From: Orobanche coerulescens
Lineage: Eukaryota > Streptophyta > Magnoliopsida > Lamiales > Orobanchaceae
DNA: 64,000 nt
Direction: 5' to 3'
NCBI GenBank assembly: GCA_033398695.1
Contig: CM065804.1
Location: 13,935,001 to 13,999,000 of the forward strand
The notes under the pieces are model-generated. The model was not told the DNA's origin and made no database searches. It saw only the letters and a list, made by a program, of their open reading frames with translations. Below, piece after piece: positions 23,701 to 34,835 of the stretch (the stretch's first letter is position 1; every line of letters begins with the position of its first letter). Position numbers and translations under genes: made by a program.

Positions 23701-24222
23701 CTGAAATGCATAAGACGCATTTCCCCCATTTAAGGGGTTAGCATTCGAATAGCTAGTGCAAGTACACAATTACACAACATTATATACATACGCGATTCAA
23801 CACAAACAGACCATTTAGGAAAAACATTTGCAATCAATATTCTGGAATATCACATTTACATCTAAAACAGTATATCCTCAAGTTTTCGATCATAACTATC
23901 CATGCTTGGTAACTCGCGACTGTACCCATTAGTATCGGCCCCCAAAGGTCCCGTCGAACCGTCCCTGGGTGAGAAACCACTTCCGCGGCCGTACCCATTA
24001 GTATCGGCCCCCAGAGGTCCCGTGGAACCGTCCCCGGGTGGAAGAACATCAACACATGCACCCAAGTCCACTTCCGTGGCCGTACCCATTAGTATCGGCC
24101 CCCAGAGGCCACATATGCCATCCCCGGGTGGAAGAGCAACAATCACATTCATTTAATAATACAATTTACATCATTCGCATCAAAACCGTACACACACAAT
24201 GAAATGTAATACATGTACTTGC
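23701..24222 (-). other. Candidate GC-AG leader intron in K1 3' LTR
   Basis: Minus strand: donor TAAG|GCAAGTACATG (24222), stem I in CTAGCTATTCGAATGCTAAC, branch point CTAAC, stem II CCCC/GGGG around TTAAAT, acceptor GCATTTCAG|GTAC (23701). The length would be 522 nt. In LTR B the same signals give 31343-30820 (524 nt). Confidence 0.5.
23917..24135 (-). repeat. Leader minisatellite of K1, 3' LTR
   Basis: Three units of about 70-80 bp around GTACCCATTAGTATCGGCCC and CCGTCCCCGGGTG. The corresponding array in the 5' LTR is 31020-31260. Unrelated in sequence to the minisatellites of the N elements, but in the same position of the LTR. Confidence 0.88.
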
Positions 24223-24739
24223 CTTATACAACACGATGTGAAGAAAACGGTGAAAGGAAAGGTTTCGGTCCGTATAATCTCCACAAATCCGTTCCTAACA
24301 TAAGAACGATATATGATCAATCTCAATATTGTGAAAACCTAGGAATTCTTCCTAGTTCTATCCGATGGGACAATTCGCCGAACACTATGAAGGCATAGGG
24401 GTTAACTTAATTAACGGAGGGGAAGAACTCGGAATTAATCCACAAAACTTCTAGGAAAAACTATAATCATGCTCACATAACTATAATCCACCATCAATCA
24501 AAGCAAAAACAGAAGTAAAAATGAATTATATACAAGAACCCTAACATTAGGTAAAATGCCAAAATACCTCAATTCAACGATGAAAAGGTGGAAGGAAGAT
24601 GGTTGATTCGTGCTAGAATATCCAATTCCGAGTTATACGATGATGGAATGAAAAATCTGAGTGAGATCGCCCGAAATCGCCAAGGAGAAGTGAAGAACCG
24701 AGAGGAAAATGAGGAAATGGGGTTAAAACACCCGTATGT

Positions 24740-24960
24740 CCTATATATACTGGATAGAACACGGCGCAAAAAATGGCCCATCTAGCGCCGTGTTCATCGC
24801 CGTGTTGAGCGACCCCTGGGCGACACGGCGCACAGACACGGCGCAATATGCCGCGGGTCCTGCGCCGTTTCGCAAATCAGCGAGCGACCCCTGTGCGACA
24901 CGGCGCGCAGACACGACGCATAATGTCGCGGGTCTTGCGCCGTTTTGCACAGGTAATGCC
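24740..24960 (-). promoter_or_regulatory. K1 3' LTR core promoter: TATA and GCGCCGTGTCG repeat cluster
   Basis: TATATATAGG on the minus strand (24749-24740). Upstream of it, repeated GACACGGCGCA, TGCGCCGT and GCCGCGGG elements form dyads such as GCGCCGTGT...ACACGGCGC. The 5' LTR has the same cluster at 31882-32070 but with fewer units. Confidence 0.6.
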
Positions 24961-25473
24961 AGACAGCCTCTTGTCATAGGACGACGCTACCATAAGTGAA
25001 AAAAAGACGATAAAACCATAACACGATATGCCGACCCAACGGTCTGAGAATAATTACAAGTAACGAAAAATAATATCCAATAAATCGGAACGGTCTGAGG
25101 TACACAACCAAAATCGAACAAGGGGACAAATTCCTTAAACTTATAGGAAATTACAAAACAGCCCAAATGTCCGAAAATCATGATACAACACCGGATTAAC
25201 AATCCGAAACTCACAACATGAGCAACTCAACCATACGAACTTATGGAAATAGAGAAATAGTGAAATCGAACAAGTTTTACGAAAATCGTACGTACATGCG
25301 ATAAAACATAATTCAAGACGAAAATACGTAAAAACATCACCGAAACTCGTCCAAATGGAAAAACTCAAAGAACAATTTAGATTCGGAATCCCAAAATAGT
25401 GACAACTGAGTCGTCCGAAACGAACATACACCAAAAATAGAAATTACCAAAAATAAAAAGTACGGATATTACA

Positions 25474-25492
25474 TTCTCTCCCCCTAGAAATA
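25474..25492 (-). other. Polypurine tract of K1
   Basis: On the minus strand TAGGGGGAGAGAA lies directly before the LTR start TGTAATATCCG. It follows the sequence GGGACAAAACTTATTTC that is shared with K2 and, altered, with the N elements. Confidence 0.85.
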
Positions 25493-28400
25493 AGTTTTGT
25501 CCCAAAACTTACAACGCGAATAACTCGGGGTACTCGACCTCATACTCTCTTCCGTCTCCCACGTTGATTCCTCGGATCCATGCCTCGACCATTGCACTTT
25601 AACCAAAGGAATGGTTTTGTGCCTAGGTTGCTTCACCCGACGCTCTAAGATCTGAATTGGCCTTTCCTCAATGGTAATGTCGGGACCCAACTCGATCTCT
25701 CCAAAATTAATAATATGGGTAGGGTCTGGTACGTACTTCCTAAGCTAGGAAACATGAAATACGTTATGTACGTGGCTCAGGGACGGCGGCAAGCCTAACC
25801 AATATGCAAGCTCTCCAACTCTCTCTAGAATCTCGAACGACCCAATATATCTCGGACTAAGTTTACCCTTCCGACCGAAGCGGTAAACTCCCCGTGTCGG
25901 TGACATCTTAAGCAACACATGGTCTCCCACCTAAAACTCCAACGGCCGGCGACGCGTATCGGCATAAGACTTCTGTCGACTCTGGGCCGTCAAATCCTAT
26001 CGCGAATCAGAGCAATCTTCTCTCTCGTCTCAACTACCACATCGGGCTCGGTGCCAATTAGCTCGGATGCATCATTCCAACACAACGACAATCTACACCT
26101 CCTACCATACAATGCCTCAAATGGTGCCGTTTTTATCGAGGTGTGACAACTATTGTTGTACGTGAACTCGATCAATGGCAAGTGCGACTCCCAATCATCC
26201 TTCCAATCTAAATCACAGGCAACATATCCTCCAGCGTCTGTATCGTCCGCTCAGACTGTACGTCTGTCTGAGGGTGGTAGGATGTATTGAGTCTCAACTC
26301 GGTCCCTAAGGATCGATGAACGGCCTGCCAAAAATGTAATATGAACCGGCCATCACGATCCGAAACAATACTCTTAGGGGTCCCATGTAACCTCATGATC
26401 TCCGCAATGAACACCCGCGCATGTAACCTCACGATCTCCGCAATGAACACCCGTGCTAGTCTCTCCGGCCCCCAAGTATCCTTATTACCCATAAAATGAG
26501 CTGATTTAGTTATCCGATCGACAATAACCCAAATCATGTTCATTCCAGTCCGAGTCTTAGGCATACTGGTAATAAAATCCATTGAAATGTCCTCCCACTT
26601 CCACTCCGGAATAGGTAGTGGTGGCAATAATCTCGTGGGTCGCTGATGCTCAATCTTAACCTTCTGACAGGTTAAACATTTCGATACAAACTCGTTCATG
26701 TCCATCTTCAAATTGCTCCACCAATAGTTACTCCTTAGATCCTTGTACATTTTGCTCGTACCAGGATGTATGGAGTAAGGCGTAGTATGAGCCTCACTCA
26801 AGACCTTCTGTCTCAACTCAAAGTCATTCGGAACACATAATCTGCCGCGAAATCTCAAAACTCTATCATCCTGAATCACTAACCCAGGGGCTTTCCCCTT
26901 CCTCACATCCTCCCTCAACTGGACCAAGAGCGTATCATCGTACTGCTTCGCCTTGATATCATCAGTCAAGGACAAAGTGATTTTGAACGTACATAACTGA
27001 CCCTGCACTCTTTGAACCCAAACATCGATATTCTGACAAATCAAATCCCGCTGGATCCTACTCTGTGGTGTAAGTACCTCTAACATCTGTAATTCCATCG
27101 GCTTCCGGCTCAACGCATCGGCCACTACATTAGCCTTACCCGGATGGTAAACTATCTCGGGGTCATAATCTTTAATTAGCTCCAACCACCTACGCTGTCT
27201 CATATTCAACTCTTTCTGACTGGAGATATACTTTAGACTCTTGTGGTCTGTGTAAATCTTACATGACGACCCATAGAGATAATGCCTCCAGATTTTTAAA
27301 GCAAAGACGACTGCAGCTAACTCTAAATCATGCGTAGGGTAATCTGCTTCATAAGGTTTCTGCTGTCGGGACGCATAAGCAATTAACCCTATCTCTCTGC
27401 ATCAAAACACATCCTAGCCCAAGGCCCGAAACATCACTATATACCACGAAATATTCGCTCCTCTAAGGCAATGCTAACATGGGTGCGGTAGTTAGTCGTC
27501 TCTTCAACTCATCAAAACTACCCTGTCTGTCTGCAGTCCACTCGAATTTCTGAGTCTTCTGGAGTAACTGAGTGAGTGGTCTAGCGATCTTAGAAAATCC
27601 CTCAACAAATCTACGGTAATAGCCTGTAAGTCCCAGAAAACTCCTCACCTCCTTCACATTCTTAGGCGGTTCCCACGCTATCACTGCCTCTATCTTCTGT
27701 GGATCTACCCGAACTCCCTCCACTGAAATCACATGCCCGAGGAACATCACTTCCTCGAGCCAAAACTCACACTTAGAGAACTTCGCGTACAACCGTTCAG
27801 CTCTCAAAATGTCTAGTATAATCCAGAGATGTAAGGCGTGCTCCTCCCGACTCCGGGAATAGATAAGAATGTCATCGATAAAGACGACTACGAATTTGTC
27901 CAGATACTCAATAAAAACTTTGTTCATCAACTGCATGACCACTGATGGGGCATTGGTTAGCACGAAAGGCATAACCACAAACTCGTAATGGCCATATCTC
28001 ATCCGAAAGGCAGCTTTCGGTATATCACTGTCCCGAATCCTTAACTGGTAGTAGCTCGATCGTAAATCAATCTTCGAGAAGACTGTCGCTCCCTTAAGCT
28101 GATCAAATAAATCGTCGATCTTGGGTAAAGGGTATTTATTTTTGATGGTCAACTTGTTTAATTCTCTATAATCGATGCATAAATGAAGCGATCCATCCTT
28201 CTTCTTGACAAAAAGTACAGGCGCACCCCAAGGCGATGCACTCGGTCGAATATACCCTTTATCTAACAACTCTCCCAACTGTTTCTTCAACTCTAACATC
28301 TCTGACGGTGCCATACGGTACGGTGCTCGAGAAATAGGGGCCGCATTCGGCTCTATATCAATAGGAAACTCCACCTCCCGCTGTGGTGGTAATCCCGACA

Positions 28401-29049
28401 AGTCATCCGGAAATACATCGGGATACTCACTAACAACTGGAATCGACGACAAATCAACTCCACCATCTTCCGCCTTCAGAGCATAACACCAGTAGCCGAC
28501 ACAACCCTGGTTCAGAAGTTTCATCGCCTTCAAGGCGCTAATCACACTCCCCAATCTATCTGGCTTACAACCGACGAGAGTATGCTCGGTGCCGTCCTCG
28601 GCCACTATCGAGATGGTACGTGCCCGATAGTTCATGATAGCACTGTGACGATTTAACCAATCGTCCCCGAGGATCAAATCCTCACCCTTAATGTCTATAA
28701 CAATGAGATTCGAGGACCAATCTCGGCTCTCGATCCTCATTGGGCAATCCCTAACTTCCCAGTCTCCAACCATACAATCCCCGCTAGGCATACCCACTGC
28801 AAACGGTTCACATTCAAACAAGCAATCAAAAGCAATACGGCTCACACAATCTGAAGCAATAAAGGAGTGGGTAGCACCCGAATCAAAAAGCACTAAAACT
28901 GGATGAGAAAGGATCTGAGTGGTACCTGACACCACCGGAATGTCTGCCTCCTCTTTGTGCCTCATCTGATACAATCGGGGGTGAACTGAGCCCGAACTCG
29001 ATGCTGTACGGCGATCCGGATGACCCCAACCCCTACCACGACCCGAATT
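25484..29049 (-). pseudogene. K1 pol: protease, RT, RNase H, integrase, chromodomain
   Basis: The frame continues from gag through a single TAG (29052-29050). Protease: [13 protein letters not shown] (near 28880). [38 protein letters not shown] and the catalytic box FIDDILIYS (near 27860). A TAG at 27465-27463 precedes RNase H ([16 protein letters not shown]), which contains further frame breaks. From 27209: [20 protein letters not shown], integrase zinc region with H...H and CLTC, catalytic Asp in ISMDFI, Asp in SDRDGRF and Glu in SERTIQ. A 36-bp duplication lies between them (26384-26455). The C-terminal part (25930-25484) includes [16 protein letters not shown] and a chromodomain-like [15 protein letters not shown]. 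This order and motif set is Tekay/Del. Several stops make it inactive. Confidence 0.88.
26384..26455 (-). repeat. 36-bp tandem duplication in the K1 integrase
   Basis: Two direct copies of 36 bp (26384-26419, 26420-26455) with two or three substitutions. They add 12 residues and keep the frame ([12 protein letters not shown] then [12 protein letters not shown]). They lie between the first and second catalytic Asp, in a region where integrases tolerate no such insertion, so they probably arose after loss of function or in this copy only. Confidence 0.9.
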
Positions 29050-30207
29050 CTAAGGAACATGAGTAGCTGGAGTGTTGTGTTCCTTCTGATCGGCGGTTGT
29101 AGTCGGAGCTCTGGCGACCCTGGTGGCCCTCTCACAATGAGATGCCTGATGCCCGGTCTGTCCGCAAGTAAAGCAAGTAACTAACGGAAATGGGCAATCC
29201 TTCATCACGTGCTCGTACTGACTGCAATTAAAACAAACTCTCCCGCCAGATGCAACATACTGGACTGAACGGTTATCCTGAGATCCACCGGCCTGACGAA
29301 ACGGCCTCTTCCCAAATGTAGGAGCAGAACGAGACCTCGAAAACTGACCACTCTTACCTGTTGCAAAATTGCCAGTAGTCTTCTGCTTCTTAGTTTCAGA
29401 ACCCGACTCTGATTCCGGGATAGCCATCTCGATCGCTAGGGCATGATTCTGGTATTCTTTCAAGGTGGCACACATGAGCGGTGCCATGCTCTGCCTGATA
29501 TGCGGTTTCATGCGCATATTGAAATAACAGATTTTATCGGCCTCCGTCCTCACTTGATCCTTTACGAACCCCAACTGTTGATTGTAAGAGATAATGGCCT
29601 GAGAAATCGGCACATCCTGAGGTGTAGCAGTGAAGAACTCCACAATCCTGCGTTCTTTGACTGGCGGCGGACAATATTCTGCTTCCATAGCAGTCTTGAA
29701 TTCCTCCCAAGTGGCTCGATGGTCTCTGGGCGCCACAGCCTCCCACCATTCCGCAGCTTCCTTATCCAGGAAGTACTGGGCAATATGTACCCTTCTGTCA
29801 TCGGGACAAGCTATGGCATCAAAAGTTCTGCTCAACTGAAAGAGCCAATTCTCCCAACCGATGGAGTCATAAGATCCATAAAAACGAGGAGGGTGCATCT
29901 TTGTCACCGTATGAAGCCACTTATTAGCTTCTTCCTCAGGAGTCGGGGGCGGATTCTGGCGTCCTCATTCAGTTGGGCTACCAACTGATGAAGTACGGCA
30001 GTAGCCCCGGCGTCGGCATTATTACCCGACGATAGATCTTGACTGACCGACATATCCTGTTGCCCGTCAGAGCTCAGAGGTAGAGTGCTCGGCTGACTGA
30101 GAGGCCGAATCTGCAGAGGACCGATAAAGTGAGACTTCCTCATTAATAGCACCCCGACCACGGCCTCGGCCGCATCCCCTAGCTGGTCTACCATGACCTC
30201 TCAACAT
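29050..30207 (-). pseudogene. K1 gag (capsid and two zinc knuckles)
   Basis: ATG at 30207 gives MLRGHGRPARGCGRGRGRG, the Gly/Arg-rich start seen also in K2. Two frame changes (about 30090 and 29950) are needed before the main block 29940-29050. That block contains MHPPRFYGSYDSIGWENWLF, KEAAEWWEA and FVKDQVRTEADKICYFNMRM of the gag capsid domain, followed by a basic region. Two CCHC knuckles come next: CFNCSQYEHVMKDC and CFTCGQTGHQASHC. The frame runs into pol through one TAG (29052-29050). The start was chosen because it follows a 3' splice-site-like sequence TCTTCAG|T-ATG and matches K2. Confidence 0.82.
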
Positions 30208-30208
30208 A

Positions 30209-30335
30209 CTGAAGAAAAGACATGAAAGGAACAAGATCAGAAAAATTCACAGTTTGTAAGGTCGGTACCACAATTCACAATCCAAACAACACAAGGAAAC
30301 GAATTACAGAAATATAATAGTTCGAGGAGACTTAC
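30209..30335 (-). other. Candidate GT-AG intron between primer site and gag ATG (K1)
   Basis: Minus strand: donor GACT|GTAAGTCTCC at 30335. The acceptor is TGTCTTTTCTTCAG|T (30209), one base before the gag ATG at 30207. It is preceded by CTGAT, a branch-point-like sequence. The length is 127 nt. K2 has the same arrangement (117 nt). It would produce a spliced gag-pol mRNA next to the unspliced genome. Confidence 0.5.
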
Positions 30336-30446
30336 AGTCACGGGTCGCACGAAGAGATGGTAGCACGATGATATTAGACTCAATAACTGACTCTAACGAC
30401 ACGACTGACAGACCCAAAATTTACCAACAACCTAGGTATTCATAAC

Positions 30447-30464
30447 ATAATACTCCGATACCAT
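30447..30464 (-). other. Primer binding site of K1
   Basis: Minus strand TGGTATCGGAGTATTATG begins at 30464, four bases inside the LTR end (30468). It matches initiator tRNA-Met with one mismatch (CGGAG for CAGAG). Confidence 0.8.
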
Positions 30465-30467
30465 AAA

Positions 30468-32526
30468 TGTAACACCCCAAATCACAAATGGGACATTACA
30501 CGCCGTAGAACCTTCATGAGGTACCAAAGCAATGGATAACACACAAACCGTATATGAAATCCCAAAAGACACAATCATCATAGTAAAATAGGGTCGTGGC
30601 CACGGCCAAAACATTTTAATCAAGTATCTAAAAGTGTAGCTCCACATAAATCCATGGCCCATGCAGGGGACTTTAACCAATTTATAAAACACTCAGTCTA
30701 ACTTCAATACCCAAACAGATACAATGACAAAGCATAAAAATATAGACTCGAGACTTATCATCATGCCAGTCCATCATTTGCGTACGCATCCCGTGCCATC
30801 TCCTCAGCTCGACCAGTACCTGAAATGCATAAGACGCATTTCCCCCATTTAAGGGGTTAGTATTCGAATAGCTAGTGCAAGTACACAATTACACAACATT
30901 ATATACATACGCAATTCAACGTAAACAAACCATTTAGGAAAAACATTTGCAATCAATATTCTGAAATATCACATTTACATCTAAAACAATATATCCTCAA
31001 GTTTTCCGCATCATAACTATCCATGCTTGGGAACTCGCGACCGTACCCATTAGTATCGGCCCACAGAGGTCCCGTCGAGCTGTCTCCGGGTGAGAAGCCA
31101 CTTCCGAGGCCGTACCCATTAGTATCGGACCCCAGAGGTCCCGTCGAACCGTCCCCGGGTGGAAGAACATCAACACACGCACCCAAGTCCACTTCCGTGG
31201 TCGTACCCATTAGTATCGGCCCCCAGAGGCCACATATTCCATCCCTGGGTGGAAGAGCAACAATCACATTCATTCAATAATACAATTTACATCATTCGCA
31301 TCAAAACCGTATACACACAATGAAATGTAATACATGTACTTGCCTTGGACAACACGATGTGAAGAAAACGATGAAAGGAAACGTTTCGGTCCGTATAATC
31401 TCTACAAATCCGTTCCTAACATAAGAACGATATACGATCAATCTCAATATTGTGAAAACCTAGGAATTCTTCCTAGTTCTATCCGATGGGACAATTCGCC
31501 GAACACTATGAAGGCATAGGGGTTAACTTAATTAACGGATGGGAAGAACTCGGAATTAATCCACAAAACTTTTAGGAAAAACTATAATCATGCTCACATA
31601 ACTATAATCCACCATCAATCGAAGCAAAAACGGAAGTAAAAATGAATTATATACAAGAACCCTAACAATAGGTAAAATGCCAAAATACCTCAATTCAATG
31701 ATGAAAAGGTGGAAGGAAGATGGTTGATTCGTGCTAGAATATCCAATTCCGAGTTATACGATGATGGAATGAAAAATCTGAGTGAGATCGCCCGAAATCA
31801 CCAAGGAGAAGTGAAGAACCGAGAGGAAAAGGAGGAAATGGGGTTAAAACACCCGTCTGTCCTATATATACTGGACAGAACACGGCGCAACAAACGGCCC
31901 ATCTAGCGCCGTGTTCATCGCCGTGTTGCAAGTCAGCGAGCGACCCCTGTGCGACACGGCGTAGAATGCCGCGGGTCTTGCGCCGTTTCGCGAGACAACG
32001 AGCGACCCCTGTGCGACACGGCGCAGAATGCTGCGGGTCTTGCGCCGTTTTGCACAGGTCATGCCAGACAGCCCCTTGTCACAGGACGACGCTACCATAA
32101 CTGAAAAAAAGACGATAAAACCATAACACGATATGCCGACCCAACGGTCTGAGAAGAATTACAAGTAACGAAAAATAATATCCAATAAACCGGAACGGTC
32201 CGAGGTACACAACCAAAATCGAACAAGGGGACAAATTGCCTAAACTTATAGGAAATTACAAAACTGCCCAAACGTCCGAAAATCACGATACAACGTCGGA
32301 TTAACAATCCGAAACTCACAACATGTGCAACTCAACCATACGAACTTATGGAAATATAAAAATAGTGAAATCGAACGAGTTTTACGAGAATCGAACGTAC
32401 ATGCGATAAAACATAGTTCAAGACGAAAATACATAAAAACAACACCGAAACTCGTCCAAATGGAAAAACTCAAAGAACATACATCAAAAATAGAAATTAC
32501 CAAAAATAAAAAGTACGGATATTACA
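30468..32526 (-). mobile_element. K1 5' LTR (2059 bp)
   Basis: TGTAACACCCC (30468) to GGATATTACA (32526) on the plus strand. Similar to the 3' LTR along the whole length. Most differences are in the palindrome cluster (31882-32070, shorter by one unit) and at CCAGG/CAG sites, for example ACCAGGCTAAC in one copy against ACCAAAGCAAT in the other. The minisatellite is at 31020-31260 and the candidate leader intron at 31343-30820. Confidence 0.92.
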
Positions 32527-32595
32527 GATTTGGGCCGGAATAAAGCGTATGGCGGACCGTAAGGCGGCTCTCTTCGATGTGGTGGCAGACGTCAT
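32527..32595 (-). pseudogene. T1 gag, first 23 codons
   Basis: ATG 32595 (minus) starts MTSATTSKRAALRSAI, about 110 bp downstream of the primer site. The frame reaches the K1 insertion at 32526 and continues in frame on the other side at 23346 (ESQPTAEGS) when one copy of the target duplication is ignored. This shows that K1 landed in the gag coding region. Confidence 0.7.
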
Positions 32596-32702
32596 TATTT
32601 CAAGGGTTTTTATTTGAAGAATAGTGAGTGTTTATTCAAGTATATGTTCCGTAGAACAGTGAATGTTCTTCGAATTGGTCGGAGAGAAAATAACGGTTAA
32701 TG

Positions 32703-32721
32703 CCCTTCTTCTAGCGCCAAT
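32703..32721 (-). other. Primer binding site of T1 (Tat type)
   Basis: Minus strand ATTGGCGCTAGAAGAAGGG directly after the LTR end GGGTAACAACA. TTGGCGC(C/T) after the LTR is the usual Tat/Athila primer site; I do not assign the tRNA with certainty. Confidence 0.75.
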
Positions 32722-33666
32722 TGTTGTTACCCAAAAATTATTCAGAATGATTTGCTGGATATGGCTACGAGTGAGTAACAAAAAAAATGCGAGAGCTCGA
32801 GCGATGGAATGAAAATAATGCAAGATTTTCCAGGGTTGTTAATCCCGGGCTTGAATGCTCTCGCGAGATATTATTAATAATAATACTACTTTGGAGTACA
32901 ACTATTAATGTTAGAATACGATTACAATGAGTGTAATGACCCTAGTTGTTTAGCTCTTGAGTGCTGATGATTGCCGGAAGAATCAGAGTAAATGCTCTGT
33001 GAGTTCTTGTTACAAAGATTAAATATGGTGAGCGTTCATTTCTGCCGAACGTCTTTCTTATCTCTGGGAATTTTCTTGTGGGTAATTCAACTGTCCTTTC
33101 CCAAATGCTGGAAGCCTCCTATTTATAGAAGAGGAGGTAGTTGGGATGTCTTAATCCCGAATGGACGATCGCCTTTCCTGCATTAAATGCTTATTAAACG
33201 GGTGATTGTCTCAGCACGTGGGTCGGTTTTCTTAAAGTTCGCGGCTGCTATAGGCAGCCAGACGTGCGAACCAATGGGAAAACAATACGTGCCCCACAAA
33301 TCAGTCTTGGGAGGTCCCACCTAGGGAGCCTTTTGCGGGCCTGTCGGTAGGTGAGAGATTGTCCTTGTCGCTGACAGCTGGTGATGGACTGGAGTCAAAA
33401 AATCCTTTTCCCTCTGTGCCGTTTGTGGGTCTGCACGTGGGCCTTCTTCCCGAGATTCAGTCTCCATAGACTTGACGGATGTCGGCTTTACATGTGGCGT
33501 AAGACGATCATCCCTGGTCGGGCACTAGAGACGATCGCCTTGTAATACGATCGCTATCGGTCTGACATCTTCGTTTGGTAAGTCTGCCTTGGCTCATTTC
33601 ACGCTGGCTTTGGTTGCTCGACCCTTGTGCCGATCGCCGTTGAGGCGTATTAATCACCGTACAACA
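32722..33666 (-). mobile_element. T1 5' LTR (945 bp)
   Basis: Plus strand TGTTGTTACCC (32722) to CGTACAACA (33666); the LTR ends TGTTG/CAACA are inverted repeats. A TATA box CTATAAATAGG lies on the minus strand at 33129-33118. The right flank is N4 LTR sequence; the expected target duplication TACTC starts at 33667. Confidence 0.88.
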
Positions 33667-34835
33667 TACTCCGAAAATATGGTTGATTGGAAAAATCCAT
33701 AACTCCAATGAAAACGACGATCGGAAAGGCTCAACACCAGATTTTCGTAGGGAATTCATCCCTAATATCCTATCATCAAATAAACAATAAATCACACGAG
33801 GAAAAACATCACAAAACGACCGAATCTCCCTCTACGGCATTTTCCCGGACACCTTGAAGGCGTCAATTGAAAACTCATATGAACGAGGAATCGGACATGA
33901 CAAAACTGTGGAAAGATGATGAAAATGATGAGACAAAACTTAATCTTCAATTATCCATCAGTAATCTGAGTTAATACGATTAAACCAGACGAAGTCAACT
34001 AAAATCCCCAAAACTAAATTTTTAGGAAATCATACCTTGATTCGATGGATAGGAGAAGGTTATAGGACGATCAATCAATGATATGAACTCAGGAGCTTCA
34101 TGGATTTGTTGTTTAACAACATGTATCTTTGGCCACCAAAGCCCTGGCCGCGGAAGGGAAAGGAGAGAAGTGAAGAATGGGTGGAAACAGGGCTGCTCGG
34201 TCATATTTATATCGCCTGCCAGTGTGCCGATCACTTACGATCAGAATCGGCATCCTTACGGCCGTAATCGACCTTTCGCCTGATGCCGCCACACTTACGG
34301 CCGTACCCGATCACGACTTACGGCCGTAACCGGCCTTCTTTCGTAAGCTGCCCAACGCCCTTACGGACGTACTCGATCACGACTTACGGCCGTAACCGGC
34401 CTTCGTCCGGAAGCTGTCCAGACCCTGCTGAGCACGTACGGCCGTATCCGGCACCTTACGGCCGTAACTCGGCTAGACGGGTCTCTGGCCCAAAACGTGC
34501 GGCCGTGACTCGACCGTGGCTAATTCCGACAGTCTGGTTAGGCGTTCAATCACGTTTCGGTCACACTAACGCACCGGTTAAGATTCAAAAAAATAACGAG
34601 CAAATTACGAAACACAACATACCGTTCATAACAGAAAAAAACGAATCCCACATAATTATAACGACACGAAATCAATGACACCAACCGACAAATAGTTCAA
34701 GTCAATGGAATAAAAGCCTCGGGTATTACAATAAACACAAAAATCAATCATCGAGAAAAATAATACCGATACTCAGCAACCGAGAAATATCCGGAAAAAT
34801 CCAAAATAACCGGAACGAAAATCCCGGGTATTACA
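33667..34835 (-). mobile_element. N4: U3-side fragment of an N-type LTR
   Basis: It is similar to the N2 LTR (for example the CGGACACCTTGAAGGCGTC block, compare 62497) and ends CCCGGGTATTACA at 34835. The left part is cut off by T1. On the minus strand it has a TATA box GATATAAATATG (34214-34203) and upstream of it a palindrome array of TTACGGCCGTAA type (34247-34525). A second GGGTATTACA at 34723-34735 suggests an internal repeat of the LTR end. It is inserted in a copia remnant; the expected target duplication is ATAGA (34836-34840). Confidence 0.75.
34203..34525 (-). promoter_or_regulatory. N4 core promoter: TATA and TTACGGCCGTAA array
   Basis: At least eight copies or variants of the palindrome TTACGGCCGTAA between 34247 and 34525, just upstream of GATATAAATATG on the minus strand. 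N3 has the same palindrome in the opposite orientation of the element at 39932-40214. Confidence 0.6.

Larger units (their letters stand above)
23347..25473 (-). mobile_element. K1 3' LTR (2127 bp)
   Basis: It reads TGTAACACCCC (23347) to GGATATTACA (25473) on the plus strand. Minus-strand layout: U3 25473 to about 24760, GC-rich repeat/palindrome cluster 24960-24765, TATA (TATATATAGG) 24749-24740, candidate intron 24222-23701 with the minisatellite 24135-23917, U5 end 23347. Confidence 0.92.
23347..32526 (-). mobile_element. K1: Tekay-type chromovirus, both LTRs present (9180 bp)
   Basis: The minus-strand order is: 5' LTR 32526-30468, primer site about 30464-30447, candidate intron 30335-30209, gag from 30207, a protease-RT-RNase H-integrase frame, a chromodomain ending near 25484, polypurine tract, 3' LTR 25473-23347. 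The flanks are GGTTT (23342-23346) and GATTT (32527-32531), a 5-bp target duplication with one substitution. It was inserted near the start of T1 gag. LTR lengths are 2059 and 2127 bp, with visible but limited divergence. Confidence 0.92.
20238..33666 (-). mobile_element. T1: Tat-clade Ty3/gypsy element, interrupted by K1 and T2
   Basis: On the minus strand the order is: 5' LTR (33666-32722), primer site (32721-32703), gag start (32595), K1 insertion (32526-23347), rest of gag (23346-21878), protease and start of RT (21850-20238), then interruption by T2. The pol and gag features (IDFTDLNAACPK, SFMDAFAGYHQIPM) are those of Tat/Retand-type elements. RNase H, integrase and the 3' LTR lie outside the window. 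T1 itself sits in N4, an LTR of an N-type element (33667-34835). Confidence 0.88.

Noticed and set aside
20238..33666. A plant pararetrovirus or endogenous virus
   Set aside because: LTRs, primer sites, Tat- and Tekay-type gag-pol order and chromodomains identify LTR retrotransposons; no movement or coat protein genes are seen.
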